53,062 nt of DNA from Allorhizocola rhizosphaerae (GCF_003426775.1 NZ_QJUG01000026.1:1-53062), one strand, 5' to 3'; numbered from the stretch's first letter, positions 10,385-18,261 are shown. The notes: generated from the sequence alone by a model not told the origin. Made by a program: numbers and translations.

Positions 10385-10825
10385 TCAGGGAATCGGGTCA
10401 AGCAGTTTCACGCCATCGTGATGACGGACGCTGGGCACGTCGGAATCCAATAGCGCGTCCAGGATCCGTAGCGCGAAGGCGGGCGTCATCAGTTCGGCGA
10501 CCTGCTCCCTGGTCCACCACGCAACGTCCTCCGACCGCGCCGTCCGGTGCGCCTCCCCGCCCACCATGTCGGCCCGGAACACCAGCGCGACCACACCGAG
10601 CTTCATGTTCTTGTACACCCCGGTGAGTAGGCCCGGCCGCACCTGCACCCCGGTCTCCTCGCGTACCTCCCGGATCAGCCCCTGCCCGAGGGTCTCGTCC
10701 TGGCGGAGAACCCCGCCGGGCAGCTGCCATTCCCCGTTGTCGACGCGCTTCATCACCAATACCCGCCCCAGTTCGTCGGTGACGACCGCGACCACACTCA
10801 CGGAGTGGCGGTAGCGCAGATCCAT
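10385..10825 (-). CDS. Nudix hydrolase, Pif-like (second chromosomal copy)
   Basis: 146 residues, paralogous to the preceding gene and to the AICE Nudix protein (RHSVSVVAVVTD, LLTGVYKNMKLGVVALVFRAD, VPSVRHHDGVKLL). The Nudix box is intact (GGVLRQDETLGQGL, REVREETG). TGGAGG lies about six bases before the ATG at 10825. The IYKNMxLGVVALV segment matches the AICE copy better than the copy at 9883 does, so this one may have come from a closer element. Tandem with the other copy, with a 64-base gap. Confidence 0.85.
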   Translation of the reverse strand: MDLRYRHSVSVVAVVTDELGRVLVMKRVDNGEWQLPGGVLRQDETLGQGLIREVREETGVQVRPGLLTGVYKNMKLGVVALVFRADMVGGEAHRTARSEDVAWWTREQVAELMTPAFALRILDALLDSDVPSVRHHDGVKLLDPIP

Positions 10826-10932
10826 GGATGCCTCCAGAATCGATTAGGTCGATTATGGATACCATCCTCCATCCGTGTGCGCAAGAGCCCCGTCATGCGA
10901 AACGTTTCTCCACGCCGACGCGACCTCGCTGC

Positions 10933-11690
10933 TCAAGGCAGGGCCGCTTGCGCAGCATCTTGGGAGCGCCGTCGTCGCCAATGCGCCAAGAGACTGGAGT
11001 TCTGGATGCGCCGAAATGCCTCGCTATAGGCGATGCCTATCACCACACAGGCCAGCAAGACTGACACGCCAGCCATACCACGCTGCTCCAGGCGCGAGAA
11101 GACCTGCCAATGCATTACATAGATGAACAGCGACGCGCTGGCAACAGTGCCGACCGCGATATTGACCAAGCGGATGCTCGGCACGGTCTTCACCCATACC
11201 AGAAGGAGCAGGCCAGCGATGATCACCAGCGTGCGCTCGCGTGACAGGAAGAACTCAGGCACCGTCAAGACGATCGCCAGTGACACAACGAGCCGATGCC
11301 ACACCTTGGTGGCCCGCGCGGCTGCCCAACCGGTGGCAAAGACCCAGAACAACATGACGATGGTTCTCGGATCATATTGCGTTGGAGAATGAAGGCTGAA
11401 GCCAAAGGCCATCACGGGACCGGACATCATCAAACTTGCCGGGAGCGCGAACGGATACCGCCGTTCCAGCCGGGCACCCCACGGCGTGCTCAGCACGGCT
11501 GCACAAATGACCAGGTAGTAGATGAGCACCTCCAGGAACCAGAAGTGCCACTCCGCGCGAGAGTTGTCCGTGCCGATCAGATAATTGGCCATGAGGAGAT
11601 TCACCGGCGAATAGACGTCAAACACCAGCAACGCGCCCACGATCCAGAAGAACGACGGCAGCCAAATACAGCGATGCTTTGTGCGATGCG
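10933..11690 (-). pseudogene. Acyltransferase family 3 remnant, N-terminus missing
   Basis: A membrane protein of which about 245 C-terminal residues remain, with repeated hydrophobic helices (WFLEVLIYYLVICAAVLS, TLVIIAGLLLLVWV, VSVLLACVVIGIAY) and IYVMHWQVF, typical of the acyltransferase-3 C-terminal half. The reading frame stays open upstream of the first internal GTG to about 11,690, then loses similarity where a VapC fragment begins on the other strand. The family is usually 350-400 residues with a catalytic His-Arg near the N-terminus, which is absent here. A decayed gene at a recombination junction; exact 5' limit uncertain. Confidence 0.6.
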
Positions 11691-11898
11691 GCGAAGCCGT
11701 GTCCCGATCACCTGGGGCTATATCGAGGCAAGGGCCCAGAAGCGCGGTCGGCCGCGGCCAGTTAATGATTCGTGGATAGCCGCAGTGTGCATCACGCGTG
11801 GAATCCCGCTGATTACCTTTAACGTCAAGGATTTTGAGGATTTCGCTGTGTTCGAAGGCCTTCAGCTCGTCGACGGCGGCCGTGCTGTTCGTCCCTGA
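11690..11898 (+). pseudogene. VapC (PIN-domain toxin) 3' fragment
   Basis: The last about 65 residues of a VapC RNase toxin: ARAQKRGRPRPVNDSWIAAVC then IPLITFNVKDFEDFAVFEGLQLV. The ND.WIAA and T.N..DF patterns are the second half of the PIN active site. The first half with the N-terminal catalytic aspartate, and any antitoxin, are missing. The fragment abuts the truncated acyltransferase head-to-head at about 11,690. Not expected to be functional. Confidence 0.65.
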
Positions 11899-12076
11899 AC
11901 ATATTCTGTTCCGGATAGCGATCGAATAGCGGCGCTGGCTTAGGAAACAGGATCCATACGCCCCCCGGCATTGCCGCTACCTGTACGGGTGGCTGACACG
12001 ATCAGCGTTTGTCCAAGACCATTGCACGCATTTGGCGCAGCCGGACCGCTGCCGACCTCAGCCGTATGCGATTGTC
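11899..12076. other. Gene-free remnant DNA with one arm-like repeat
   Basis: No supported gene. The only notable item is 12013-12038, a 26-base near-copy (23 of 26 by eye) of the sequence at 30505-30530 that precedes the right att site of the AICE. Here it is not followed by tRNA-like sequence, so it looks like an orphan element end. Confidence 0.4.
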
Positions 12077-12828
12077 CTATCGGGTAGCCGCTCGATCCTG
12101 TGGCGATATCTCACCGCTGCATTCACCGGTCGATGCGCCAGCCGTCAACCAACGTTTGTGCAGGTGCCAATAGCGTTTCTCATCGACTGCGGCAGGGTCG
12201 TCGAGGAGTGTAATGAGTTGTCCGCCGCCTGGAGTGCGTTTCACGTATGGGGTGATCTCAGGCAGCGGAAGGGATGGTAGGGCTCGTGTGAGATCTGGAC
12301 CGAGGTAGGTTGACCACCCCAGCCAGGACGGCCATGTGCCGGGCGCCATGCTTTGGTCAAAAACACCGGCCCGATCCCAGACCTTTCGAGCAATGACTCG
12401 TCAGCGATGCGGCCATGCATGACGTCAAGCGACTCCGCTCCGTCAACCCACATCGCGGTCCTTTGCTGATACAAGCGTCGAAACTCGTCGGCTGGCATCT
12501 TCGGCCGGCCCTTGCGATAGGTCCACGCGGAGTCCAGATACCAGGTGACGGTGATTCCATCGCCGACCCGGTCTGGCTCCCGTTGGCAGTAGAGGAAGCT
12601 ATCAACATCACTGCTCCAGAGAGTTAGGTGATGGATGCCGGCGGCGACACCCGCGATCGCTTCGCCATCCTCGTTGAGAAATAGATGCTCTTCTCCATTG
12701 AAGACGGTTATGGTGCCCAAGGGGTTTCGGGTAGAGAAGCCGTGCTTGCGAGCCAGCTCAATGACGTCGTTGACCACCCCTCTATCGGCCGGTTGGCCCG
12801 AAGGCGCAACTCCCAGCTCCAGTCCCAT
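12077..12828 (-). pseudogene. Frameshifted gene of unknown function
   Basis: The frame starting at 12828 reads about 155 plausible residues (LGTITVFNGEEHLFLNEDG, ITVTWYLDSAWTYRKGRP) as far as ERSGIGPVF near 12,360. Sensible protein then continues in another frame (MAPGTWPSWLGWSTYLGPDL, GGQLITLLDDPAAVDEKRYW) to about 12,080. Joined, they make one protein of about 250 residues broken by a single frameshift. I do not recognise the family. Tryptophan-rich acidic proteins like this include toxin-immunity families, but I cannot support that further. It could be restored by one indel, so a sequencing error is an alternative. Confidence 0.45.
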
Positions 12829-13130
12829 CCCACCACGAAAGCATGCCTACTGAGGTGGCTCACCGCCATCCAGTTCGGCAACCTTCGGGACAGCGGATTG
12901 GGAAAGGCTTCTTCATCAGGTGCCTCGGCCCTGGCACTCGACTCTCCCCGTCTAGATCATTCCGTGAATATGCCGCGTTCTCCGCTGAGCGAGCGCATAC
13001 CACCGCCACGGGATCATGCGACTAGAGGCGCTGGTGGATGCGGGCCGATCGATTGGAGGCGAAGGCGGCCCGGCACCGCATGGGCTGTGCTCGTCATAGT
13101 GATCAGCTCCTGACATGCCGCACTACGCTC
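12829..13130. other. Gene-free interval with an arm-like repeat
   Basis: About 300 bases without a supported gene. It contains 12952-12977, which matches 14595-14620 (upstream of the duplicated tRNA end) at about 24 of 26 bases. The sequence after it is unrelated to a tRNA. It otherwise provides the promoter region of the toxin-antitoxin pair. Confidence 0.4.
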
Positions 13131-13145
13131 GACTACACTGTAGTC
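13131..13145 (+). promoter_or_regulatory. Palindromic operator over the -10 box of the toxin-antitoxin operon
   Basis: GACTAC at 13131-13136 mirrors GTAGTC at 13140-13145, a 15-base dyad ending right at the antitoxin ATG (13146). TACACT (13134-13139) inside it is six bases from the ATG and would serve as -10 for a leaderless transcript. A repressor bound here would block RNA polymerase and cover the initiation site, fitting autoregulation by the ribbon-helix-helix antitoxin. Inference from position and symmetry. Confidence 0.6.
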
Positions 13146-13595
13146 ATGACCGCTCCACGTTCCGTCCGTTTTGACGAGGCGGTGCTGTCCCGGCTCGACA
13201 AGTACGTCAGGGAGCACCCTGGTTCGTCGTCATCGTCGGTCGCCAACATGTTCATTGACGAATCACTGCGCGCCTATGAGCACCCCGGGATCGTCTTCCG
13301 CCCTGGGCCAACCGGTCGACGCGCCGCCCTGGCCGGCGGTCCCGACGTCTGGGAGGTCATCGCCGCACTGAATGCCATCCGCGACGAGAGCCCGGATCTC
13401 GACGGGGAAACCCTGGTGGATGAGCTGGCTACCGTCACCGGCTTGAGCCAGGCCCGAGTGAGCGTCGCCTTGCGTTATTACACGGCCTACCCGGCCGAGA
13501 TCGATGAACGCATTGCCCGCAACACTGAGGTGGCCGAGCGAGAAGAGCAATTGTGGGCAGCCCAGCAAGCGCTACTGAGGCGGCGGAAGCCTTGA
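13146..13595 (+). CDS. Antitoxin with RHH-like N-terminus and DUF433 domain
   Basis: 149 residues. Residues about 7-40 (VRFDEAVLSRLDKYVREHP) look like a ribbon-helix-helix DNA-binding segment. Residues about 42-120 (EHPGIVFRPGPTGRRAALAG, DVWEVIAAL, LSQARVSVALRYYTAYPAEI) are a DUF433 domain, the usual partner of DUF5615 PIN-like toxins. It would bind the toxin and repress the operon. ATG at 13146 lies directly behind a palindrome containing a leaderless-type -10. The longer frame from 13038 would run through that promoter and is rejected. The stop overlaps the probable toxin start. Confidence 0.8.
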   Translation: MTAPRSVRFDEAVLSRLDKYVREHPGSSSSSVANMFIDESLRAYEHPGIVFRPGPTGRRAALAGGPDVWEVIAALNAIRDESPDLDGETLVDELATVTGLSQARVSVALRYYTAYPAEIDERIARNTEVAEREEQLWAAQQALLRRRKP

Positions 13596-13951
13596 CAGGG
13601 TTGCTGCTCGACGAGATGTACCCGCCTGCTCTCGCGAAGCGGCTGCGCGACATGGGCCATGATGTCCTCGCCGTGTTGGACGTCGAGGTAGGGCTTGCCT
13701 CCAGAAGCGATGACGACGTACTGGCCTGGGCCGCGCGTAACAACCGATGCGTGGTTACCGAGAACATCAGCGACTTCGCACGCCTCGCAGCTCAAGGCGC
13801 CACCCACGCCGGCCTCATCTTCGTCTCTGCGCAACGGTTCCCGCGCACCGCCCGCGGACTCGCACGGCTTGGCGATGCCCTCGACGCGCTATGCGCCGCG
13901 AAGCAATTGCCAGGTGCGGATGGCGTAATCTGGCTCGCCGCCGAAGACTAA
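13592..13951 (+). CDS. DUF5615 PIN-like toxin
   Basis: 119 residues from a TTG overlapping the antitoxin stop (TTGA); a GTG at 13553 would give 132. LLLDEMYPPALAKRLRDMGHDV opens the protein as in DUF5615 nucleases, with the first catalytic aspartate. DDDVLAWAARNNRCVVTENISDF carries the central acidic and T-N-D.F residues of the PIN-like site, and the chain reaches the family's normal end. All key acidic residues seem present, so this toxin is probably active RNase, unlike the VapC fragment nearby. Confidence 0.78.
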   Translation: MTGLLLDEMYPPALAKRLRDMGHDVLAVLDVEVGLASRSDDDVLAWAARNNRCVVTENISDFARLAAQGATHAGLIFVSAQRFPRTARGLARLGDALDALCAAKQLPGADGVIWLAAED

Positions 13952-14129
13952 CGATTCACTGCAACACGCAGCGGAGTGAATGGCTCTTGGCTCGGGAACC
14001 AGGTGCCCTTGCCTGGCGAGATGCTATCTACCAGCCAGAAGTCTCGTCGTGGTCCGGATGCCCTGAGATGATTGCATGCTCAGCGCAGCGAATGACCAAG
14101 AACGTTCCGATGACTATGCGACGTTGAAC
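13952..14129. other. Gene-free interval
   Basis: I see no gene or clear site between the toxin stop and the beginning of integrase-like sequence at about 14,130. Confidence 0.35.
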
Positions 14130-14525
14130 TCAACCCAGCGGAGCGGGCGTTCTTCGGCGCGATCTACTTCGTGGATCTGCGGCCGGGCGAGGCGATGGGG
14201 CTTCGTGAGCAGGACTGCCACCTTCCAGCCTCGTGCCTGGACTGCAAGGCGGACTTGACGCACGACTACTCCCGCGTGTGGTCCCTCGTTCGCCAGATCG
14301 CGCTGAAACCCGCTCAGGTCATGTCGGTGCTCGCTGGCACAGCCTATGACCTGCGCCACGCATGCCTGTCGCTGTGGCTCGACGCCGGGTTCCCGGACGG
14401 AGGTTGCCAACCGGGCCGGAAACTCCGTCGAAGTCCTGCTCAAGGTCTACGCGAAGTGCATAGACGGAGACGAGCAGCTCGTGAATCGGAGGATCGAGAA
14501 GGCGTTGCGAGGCGAACAGCTGTGA
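14130..14525 (+). pseudogene. Remnant of a second AICE integrase (C-terminal part)
   Basis: Parallels the intact integrase at 28,972-30,429: FFGAIYFVDLRPGEAMGLRE with CHLPASCLDCKADLTHDYSR corresponds to the intact LYFAALRPGEALGLR zinc-ribbon region. After a deletion, YDLRHACLSLWLDAGFP follows, then a frameshift at about 14,398, then VANRAGNSVEVLLKVYAKCIDG to a TGA at 14523. The catalytic-box histidine (RAGHSV in the intact copy) is Asn here. The N-terminal 270 residues, a central block of about 80 and the frame are lost, so it is dead. It proves an earlier, related element in the same site. Confidence 0.85.
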
Positions 14526-14545
14526 TCTTCAGATACAGTCAGAGG

Positions 14546-14573
14546 TGGCCGAACTCCGGCCGCTTCTTGCTTT
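14546..14573 (+). terminator. Hairpin after the integrase remnant
   Basis: GTGGCCG and CGGCCGC face each other around AACTC at about 14546-14562, followed by TTCTTGCTTT. It sits where the intact integrase has its terminator (30,442-30,480) and looks like the decayed counterpart. Confidence 0.45.
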
Positions 14574-14582
14574 GCGAGCTGG

Positions 14583-14730
14583 GAAAAACTGCTCCTAGAT
14601 CATTCCGTGAATGTTCCGCGACTGGCGACAAACAGGGCCGGTCATGGCGTCTGGTGGCAGCTGGTGGCACTGGCGTTCTAATTGCTCGCGGTGCATGTGC
14701 CCAGCGAGGGGTCCGTTTTGCCTGATCAAA
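14583..14730 (+). repeat. Left copy of the attP-flanking arm region
   Basis: About 150 bases that align with 30,493-30,642 to the right of the intact integrase: both have an AGATCATT motif, GCGACTGGCGACAA, TGGTGGCACTGGCGTTCTAA and GGTGCATGTGCCCAGC in the same order and spacing. Such repeats beside att cores usually bind the integrase N-terminal domain. Roughly one base in six differs, so this copy belonged to a related but distinct element. Confidence 0.75.
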
Positions 14731-14779
14731 TGGTGGCCCTGGCAGGATTCGAACCTGCGACGCACGGTTTAGGAAACCG
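14731..14779 (-). other. attL: 49-bp duplicate of the tRNA-Arg 3' half
   Basis: Identical, base for base, to 30,643-30,691. It covers tRNA-Arg(CCU) from position 28 (anticodon stem) to the CCA end. Beyond 14779 the sequence is not tRNA-like, so this is not a gene but the left boundary of the AICE, and simultaneously the former right boundary of the older decayed element whose integrase remnant precedes it. The crossover region spans the anticodon loop, as usual for tyrosine recombinases using tRNA genes. Confidence 0.93.
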
Positions 14780-14888
14780 TAAACCATCTGCGTTCGGAAG
14801 CCTCTTCACCTGCTTGGATACAGTTCGTTCAGTTACGCGGCGGAGATCATTGCTCACATTTTGCATAGAACTACGTGCAAGGGTTCAC

Positions 14889-17324
14889 CTAGACACCTTC
14901 ATTCCGGGCCTCATCCCGTCTACGTGCTGCATCCTGTGCACGTCGTTCCGCCTTGTCGATGTCAGCGGCCAGTGCAGCAGAGGCAATTGTCCAATCGAAC
15001 GGTAGATCAGAGCTTCCGCTGGGTAAGCGGTCCCACTGTTCATCGAAGTAGTTCTTGGCGATACGCGCACGTTCCAGGCGCTCATTGATGGATTGAACAT
15101 CCCTTATCAGACGGCGGTACTTGATATCGGTGATAGGCGTGTCGAGAACCATAGCGTCAAGGTAGGAGAACCGCTGCACCATTGACTTATACATGTAACT
15201 GCCTATGGTCGTGATGCGAAACGGCCCGTTGAAGGTATCTCCTTCTGGCGCAGATAGTAGGCCACGAGAAAGCGCTATTGCAATCTTTGGGGCTATCTGT
15301 TCCTGGCTGAAGCCAGCTGATTGACCGAATGATCGGATCACCGAAGATTCAACATAGCCCAAGCTATCACCCGCGACACCCTCGGCTTCGACACACGACA
15401 AGACCATGAGAAGTAGAAAGTGTTCCCGGCCATCGTCTGTATCGATGTCGAAAACGTTGCAAATTTTACTCTCGGAGGGAACATAATAGTTGTAGTCGCC
15501 ATAAATAATGGCTCGCATGAACTCATGTATCGGAACTCTGTATACGCCACCGCGCTCAGCTATCTCAACCATACGTTGAACAGAAACGAACGGACTACCG
15601 ATAAACGTGTTCAGGTACTCAAGCGCGGATCTGACATTTCCTCCGCTCAGATTATCAATGATCTCATTGAGTTCCCTGTTTTCTTTGAACGCCTTAATTA
15701 ACGCTTCTAGCACGGCCCGCATCGCTGGAGCGTTGACGCTGAATTGTGTTGCGAAAGCGCCTGATCCCGCTGCTTGCAGGAGCTTCTCATGCGCCCACTC
15801 AAGTCGGCGCAATATCACTTGATCGATCTTTGGAGGCGATACGGTAAAAACCTTGAGCGGGTACGCCGACAGCGACCCTTTTGTCTTGGACTCATACAAC
15901 GTTTTGGGGCGGAGCGAAACAAACACAGTCCCAGGCCAACCATCCGCTAGAGACTCTGCTATCAGGAATACCTCTTCTTGGTATGAAGGTTGCCTTTGAT
16001 CGATGTTATCAAGTACGAAGATCGGTGAACGCCGCTTCTTCTTCCGGAGGTGCTCAAATGTCTTCTTCAAGTGAGCTTCTGTGCGGCCTGTTAAGCCGAT
16101 CAGGTATTCAATCTCCTTCTCGCGATAGAGGGTCGGGTTCAGATCCGCATACTCACCTACAGGACTCTTTCGCAGTAGCTCAAGTTCCTTTTTGTAGACC
16201 GCCCTAACAAATTCGGATTCTTCGAAGTCGACGTGATGTATTTCTCTGAGTTGCTCGACTAAGCGCCGCGTGACGTACGATTTGAGGTCCGTTGCGAGGG
16301 CAGGCTCGCGGCCGAAGTCGATATAGAACACGTATGCATTGTTGAGAAGATCGCGTGCCTCAACCTCAAGAAGGTGTCGAATAAACATGCTCTTTCCGAC
16401 ACCAACGTCACCAACCAGTACTATCGGGCGATTGCTTAGCGCCTCCGTCATTGTAATGGCGGTCAATGACGGATTGATGCCCAACCTGGTTGTCACGCTC
16501 TCGGGCTTGGCTTGGACTGAGCGTTCAAGAGCGGCGTACCGCGATCGGAGAATTTCTTTGCTAACCGCAGAATATTGAGATAACGCACCGGTGGCACAGT
16601 AACAGTTCTTTATAAAGTCGGCCGAAATTGACCGAGATCTTCCCAGGTCCTGAAGGAACAACTCGCCAAGTTGCTTAAGGTCGGTTTCTAGATGAGTTCG
16701 TATGCGCAGAGTCTTGTAACCTTGAATCTGATCAGATGGCTTGGGCGGTGGTAGTGCCCGAGGAGATTTTCCTAGGAGGTGTCGCTGTAAAGTCTTTAAT
16801 CCAATTCCTTCGCGAGATAGGTTATTCCAGAGGCTATCGAAATCCGCCAGCATTTCGTCGAGCGACGAAAACAACAGTGCCCTTCCGTTGAGCGGAGGTA
16901 CTCCGTCCTGTCGAGAGGCATAGAATGCAACTAGTTGGCGACCATTCGTAAGTACGGCAATGGGCACGCCACGGTCCTGGCAGTAGCGCAGAACCTGTCG
17001 GACTGCCTTGTCACAAAGCGGGTCGTCTCGAAGGCTACGAAGATCAACTGAGCGACGTCCGGCAAGACCCGCCGGTAACGTGAAGTGCACTCCTTCGCGT
17101 TTCGCCTCAACTACCACCTCTGGTGTGGGTGCCCCGAGGACATAGTCGGCGTATTCGCCATCTTCGTAGTGTTCGGCTGTGACTGAGGAAGGACTCCAGT
17201 CGAGACAGTCATGCAGTAAGCGGTCGATGATACGATGCCTAGTAGTGGCTTCATTCAGGGAATCGCTACCAAGCTCGCGGATCAGGTCCTGGAGCTTGTG
17301 CTTACCGCTCATGTATCGGTCCAC
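14889..17324 (-). CDS. PD-(D/E)XK nuclease-P-loop ATPase fusion, candidate defence protein
   Basis: 811 residues, visibly less GC-rich than its neighbours. Residues 1-190 resemble the HsdR N-terminal nuclease: E25 in a leading helix, D60, then VVVEAK with E73 and K75, and QVLRYC (Q110) followed by VPIAVLTNGRQLVAFYA. After a helical linker a P-loop domain follows: Walker A GDVGVGKS at 305-312, Walker B IFVLDNID at 435-442, and VFVSLRP at about 468 as sensor-like strand. The C-terminal 280 residues show no clear repeats and end in a basic helix. No helicase motifs, methylase or specificity subunit occur nearby. GTG start at 17324 has GGAGAG five bases upstream. Cargo position beside attL suggests host-benefit; anti-phage function is inference. 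Confidence 0.8.
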   Translation of the reverse strand: MDRYMSGKHKLQDLIRELGSDSLNEATTRHRIIDRLLHDCLDWSPSSVTAEHYEDGEYADYVLGAPTPEVVVEAKREGVHFTLPAGLAGRRSVDLRSLRDDPLCDKAVRQVLRYCQDRGVPIAVLTNGRQLVAFYASRQDGVPPLNGRALLFSSLDEMLADFDSLWNNLSREGIGLKTLQRHLLGKSPRALPPPKPSDQIQGYKTLRIRTHLETDLKQLGELFLQDLGRSRSISADFIKNCYCATGALSQYSAVSKEILRSRYAALERSVQAKPESVTTRLGINPSLTAITMTEALSNRPIVLVGDVGVGKSMFIRHLLEVEARDLLNNAYVFYIDFGREPALATDLKSYVTRRLVEQLREIHHVDFEESEFVRAVYKKELELLRKSPVGEYADLNPTLYREKEIEYLIGLTGRTEAHLKKTFEHLRKKKRRSPIFVLDNIDQRQPSYQEEVFLIAESLADGWPGTVFVSLRPKTLYESKTKGSLSAYPLKVFTVSPPKIDQVILRRLEWAHEKLLQAAGSGAFATQFSVNAPAMRAVLEALIKAFKENRELNEIIDNLSGGNVRSALEYLNTFIGSPFVSVQRMVEIAERGGVYRVPIHEFMRAIIYGDYNYYVPSESKICNVFDIDTDDGREHFLLLMVLSCVEAEGVAGDSLGYVESSVIRSFGQSAGFSQEQIAPKIAIALSRGLLSAPEGDTFNGPFRITTIGSYMYKSMVQRFSYLDAMVLDTPITDIKYRRLIRDVQSINERLERARIAKNYFDEQWDRLPSGSSDLPFDWTIASAALAADIDKAERRAQDAARRRDEARNEGV

Positions 17325-17520
17325 AGCCGCTCTCCTCTCAAGAGCGCTAATTCTACGAGCATAAAACTCGGGAAAGCTACCTAGTCAGTAGCGTGGCTGT
17401 TTCGTCTGCGAAGCTACTTGCGCAAACAAGATTCTTTCGTCCATCCCCGTCCGCCATCGGCCCGCCCTTGCGCGGGCCCGACAGGTTCCGGCTCGGCTTG
17501 CCCCGGGTCGATGGAGGATG

Positions 17521-17535
17521 GGATGGTCACCATCC
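17521..17535. repeat. 15-base dyad in the AICE non-coding stretch
   Basis: GGATGGT and ACCATCC are perfect arms around one C. It is embedded in a slightly larger imperfect inverted repeat (17515-17536). Possible operator, origin or transfer-site element; nothing in the sequence decides which. Confidence 0.45.
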
Positions 17536-17873
17536 TGGGGGCCGGAGCGCTTTCGCCGGAGGCATTGAGTTTCAGCCACTCACGGAGTTAGATGGGAAGG
17601 GCCGTCAAAGGCCCGACCGCTCCTCCGCGGGAGCTACTCCGGGTGGCCACGACGGTGCGTGGTAAATAAAAGATCTTCCAAACTTTTGATCTTGAAATTT
17701 ACAGCATGCCGCCACTGGGCATGACGGTCGCCAGCGCGTGACCTCGGCGCACCGGTGATCAGTATGCCCGAAATGTCAATCGTTGATCTTTCATCTGGTG
17801 AAAGGCTGCTGCTGACTGGCGGCCGGCAGCGCCGCGGGCCGGAGGCATGAGCAGGCGCGTGCCGGGCCGCGGT

Positions 17874-17891
17874 GGCCGCGCTTGCGCGGCC
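17874..17891. repeat. Perfect 8-bp hairpin with TT loop
   Basis: GGCCGCGC-TT-GCGCGGCC. No U-tract follows, so it is a poor intrinsic terminator. It shares CTTGCGCGG with the inverted repeat at 17460-17477, so the two may be copies of one structural element. Confidence 0.45.
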
Positions 17892-18261
17892 CTTGACCTC
17901 GTATGGAAAGTTTCGACAGCCAACGACGAGTGGTTACGGCGAGCATGTTTGCAGATGAGAACGCTTGCCTGATGTCGAACTCCGTGGCTGGGGTCTACGG
18001 ATGGTCCGTCAGTCGCTCCAACGTGGATCGTGCCGATCGGCGCAACCAGCCGCCGCTGTGATGTCACGGCCGTCGAATCGCTATGGTCGATGGCAAGCCG
18101 ACCCGGAGCGCAGGGCCGAAGGCCCGAGCACCGGAAGCGGCGCGGCAGTCAGAAAGAACTTCGCCTCTGCTCTCTTAGTTGATCAAAAGGAAGTGAGGAC
18201 GTGGACCGCCAACCGGATCCTGGTGCCTATGTCGGCCGGGCCGTCAACGCCAACCAGGACG

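Larger units (their letters stand above)
17325..18261. other. Long non-coding stretch inside the AICE with several dyads
   Basis: Over 900 bases without a gene I can support. It contains an inverted repeat GCCCGC/GCGGGC at 17460-17477, a 15-base dyad GGATGGT-C-ACCATCC at 17521-17535, an AT-rich block at about 17,660-17,705, an 18-base hairpin GGCCGCGC/GCGCGGCC at 17874-17891 and GGGCC-GAA-GGCCC near 18,111. AICEs need a replication origin and a transfer site (clt); this is the largest free space for them. The promoter of the cargo gene should lie at 17,330-17,400. Confidence 0.5.

Noticed and set aside
11894-11914. LexA-type SOS box (GAACATATTCTGTTC)
   Set aside because: Spacing between GAAC and GTTC is seven, not the four of the actinobacterial GAAC-N4-GTTC box, and no gene starts nearby.
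12241-12828. Polymorphic-toxin immunity protein
   Set aside because: Composition is suggestive but I see no diagnostic motif and no toxin gene nearby.
14731-14779. A second tRNA-Arg gene
   Set aside because: Only tRNA positions 28-76 are present; there is no matching acceptor 5' strand or D arm beyond 14779. It is an att remnant.
14889-17324. Type I restriction HsdR subunit
   Set aside because: Only the N-terminal nuclease resembles HsdR; SF2 helicase motifs are absent and there are no hsdM/hsdS genes.
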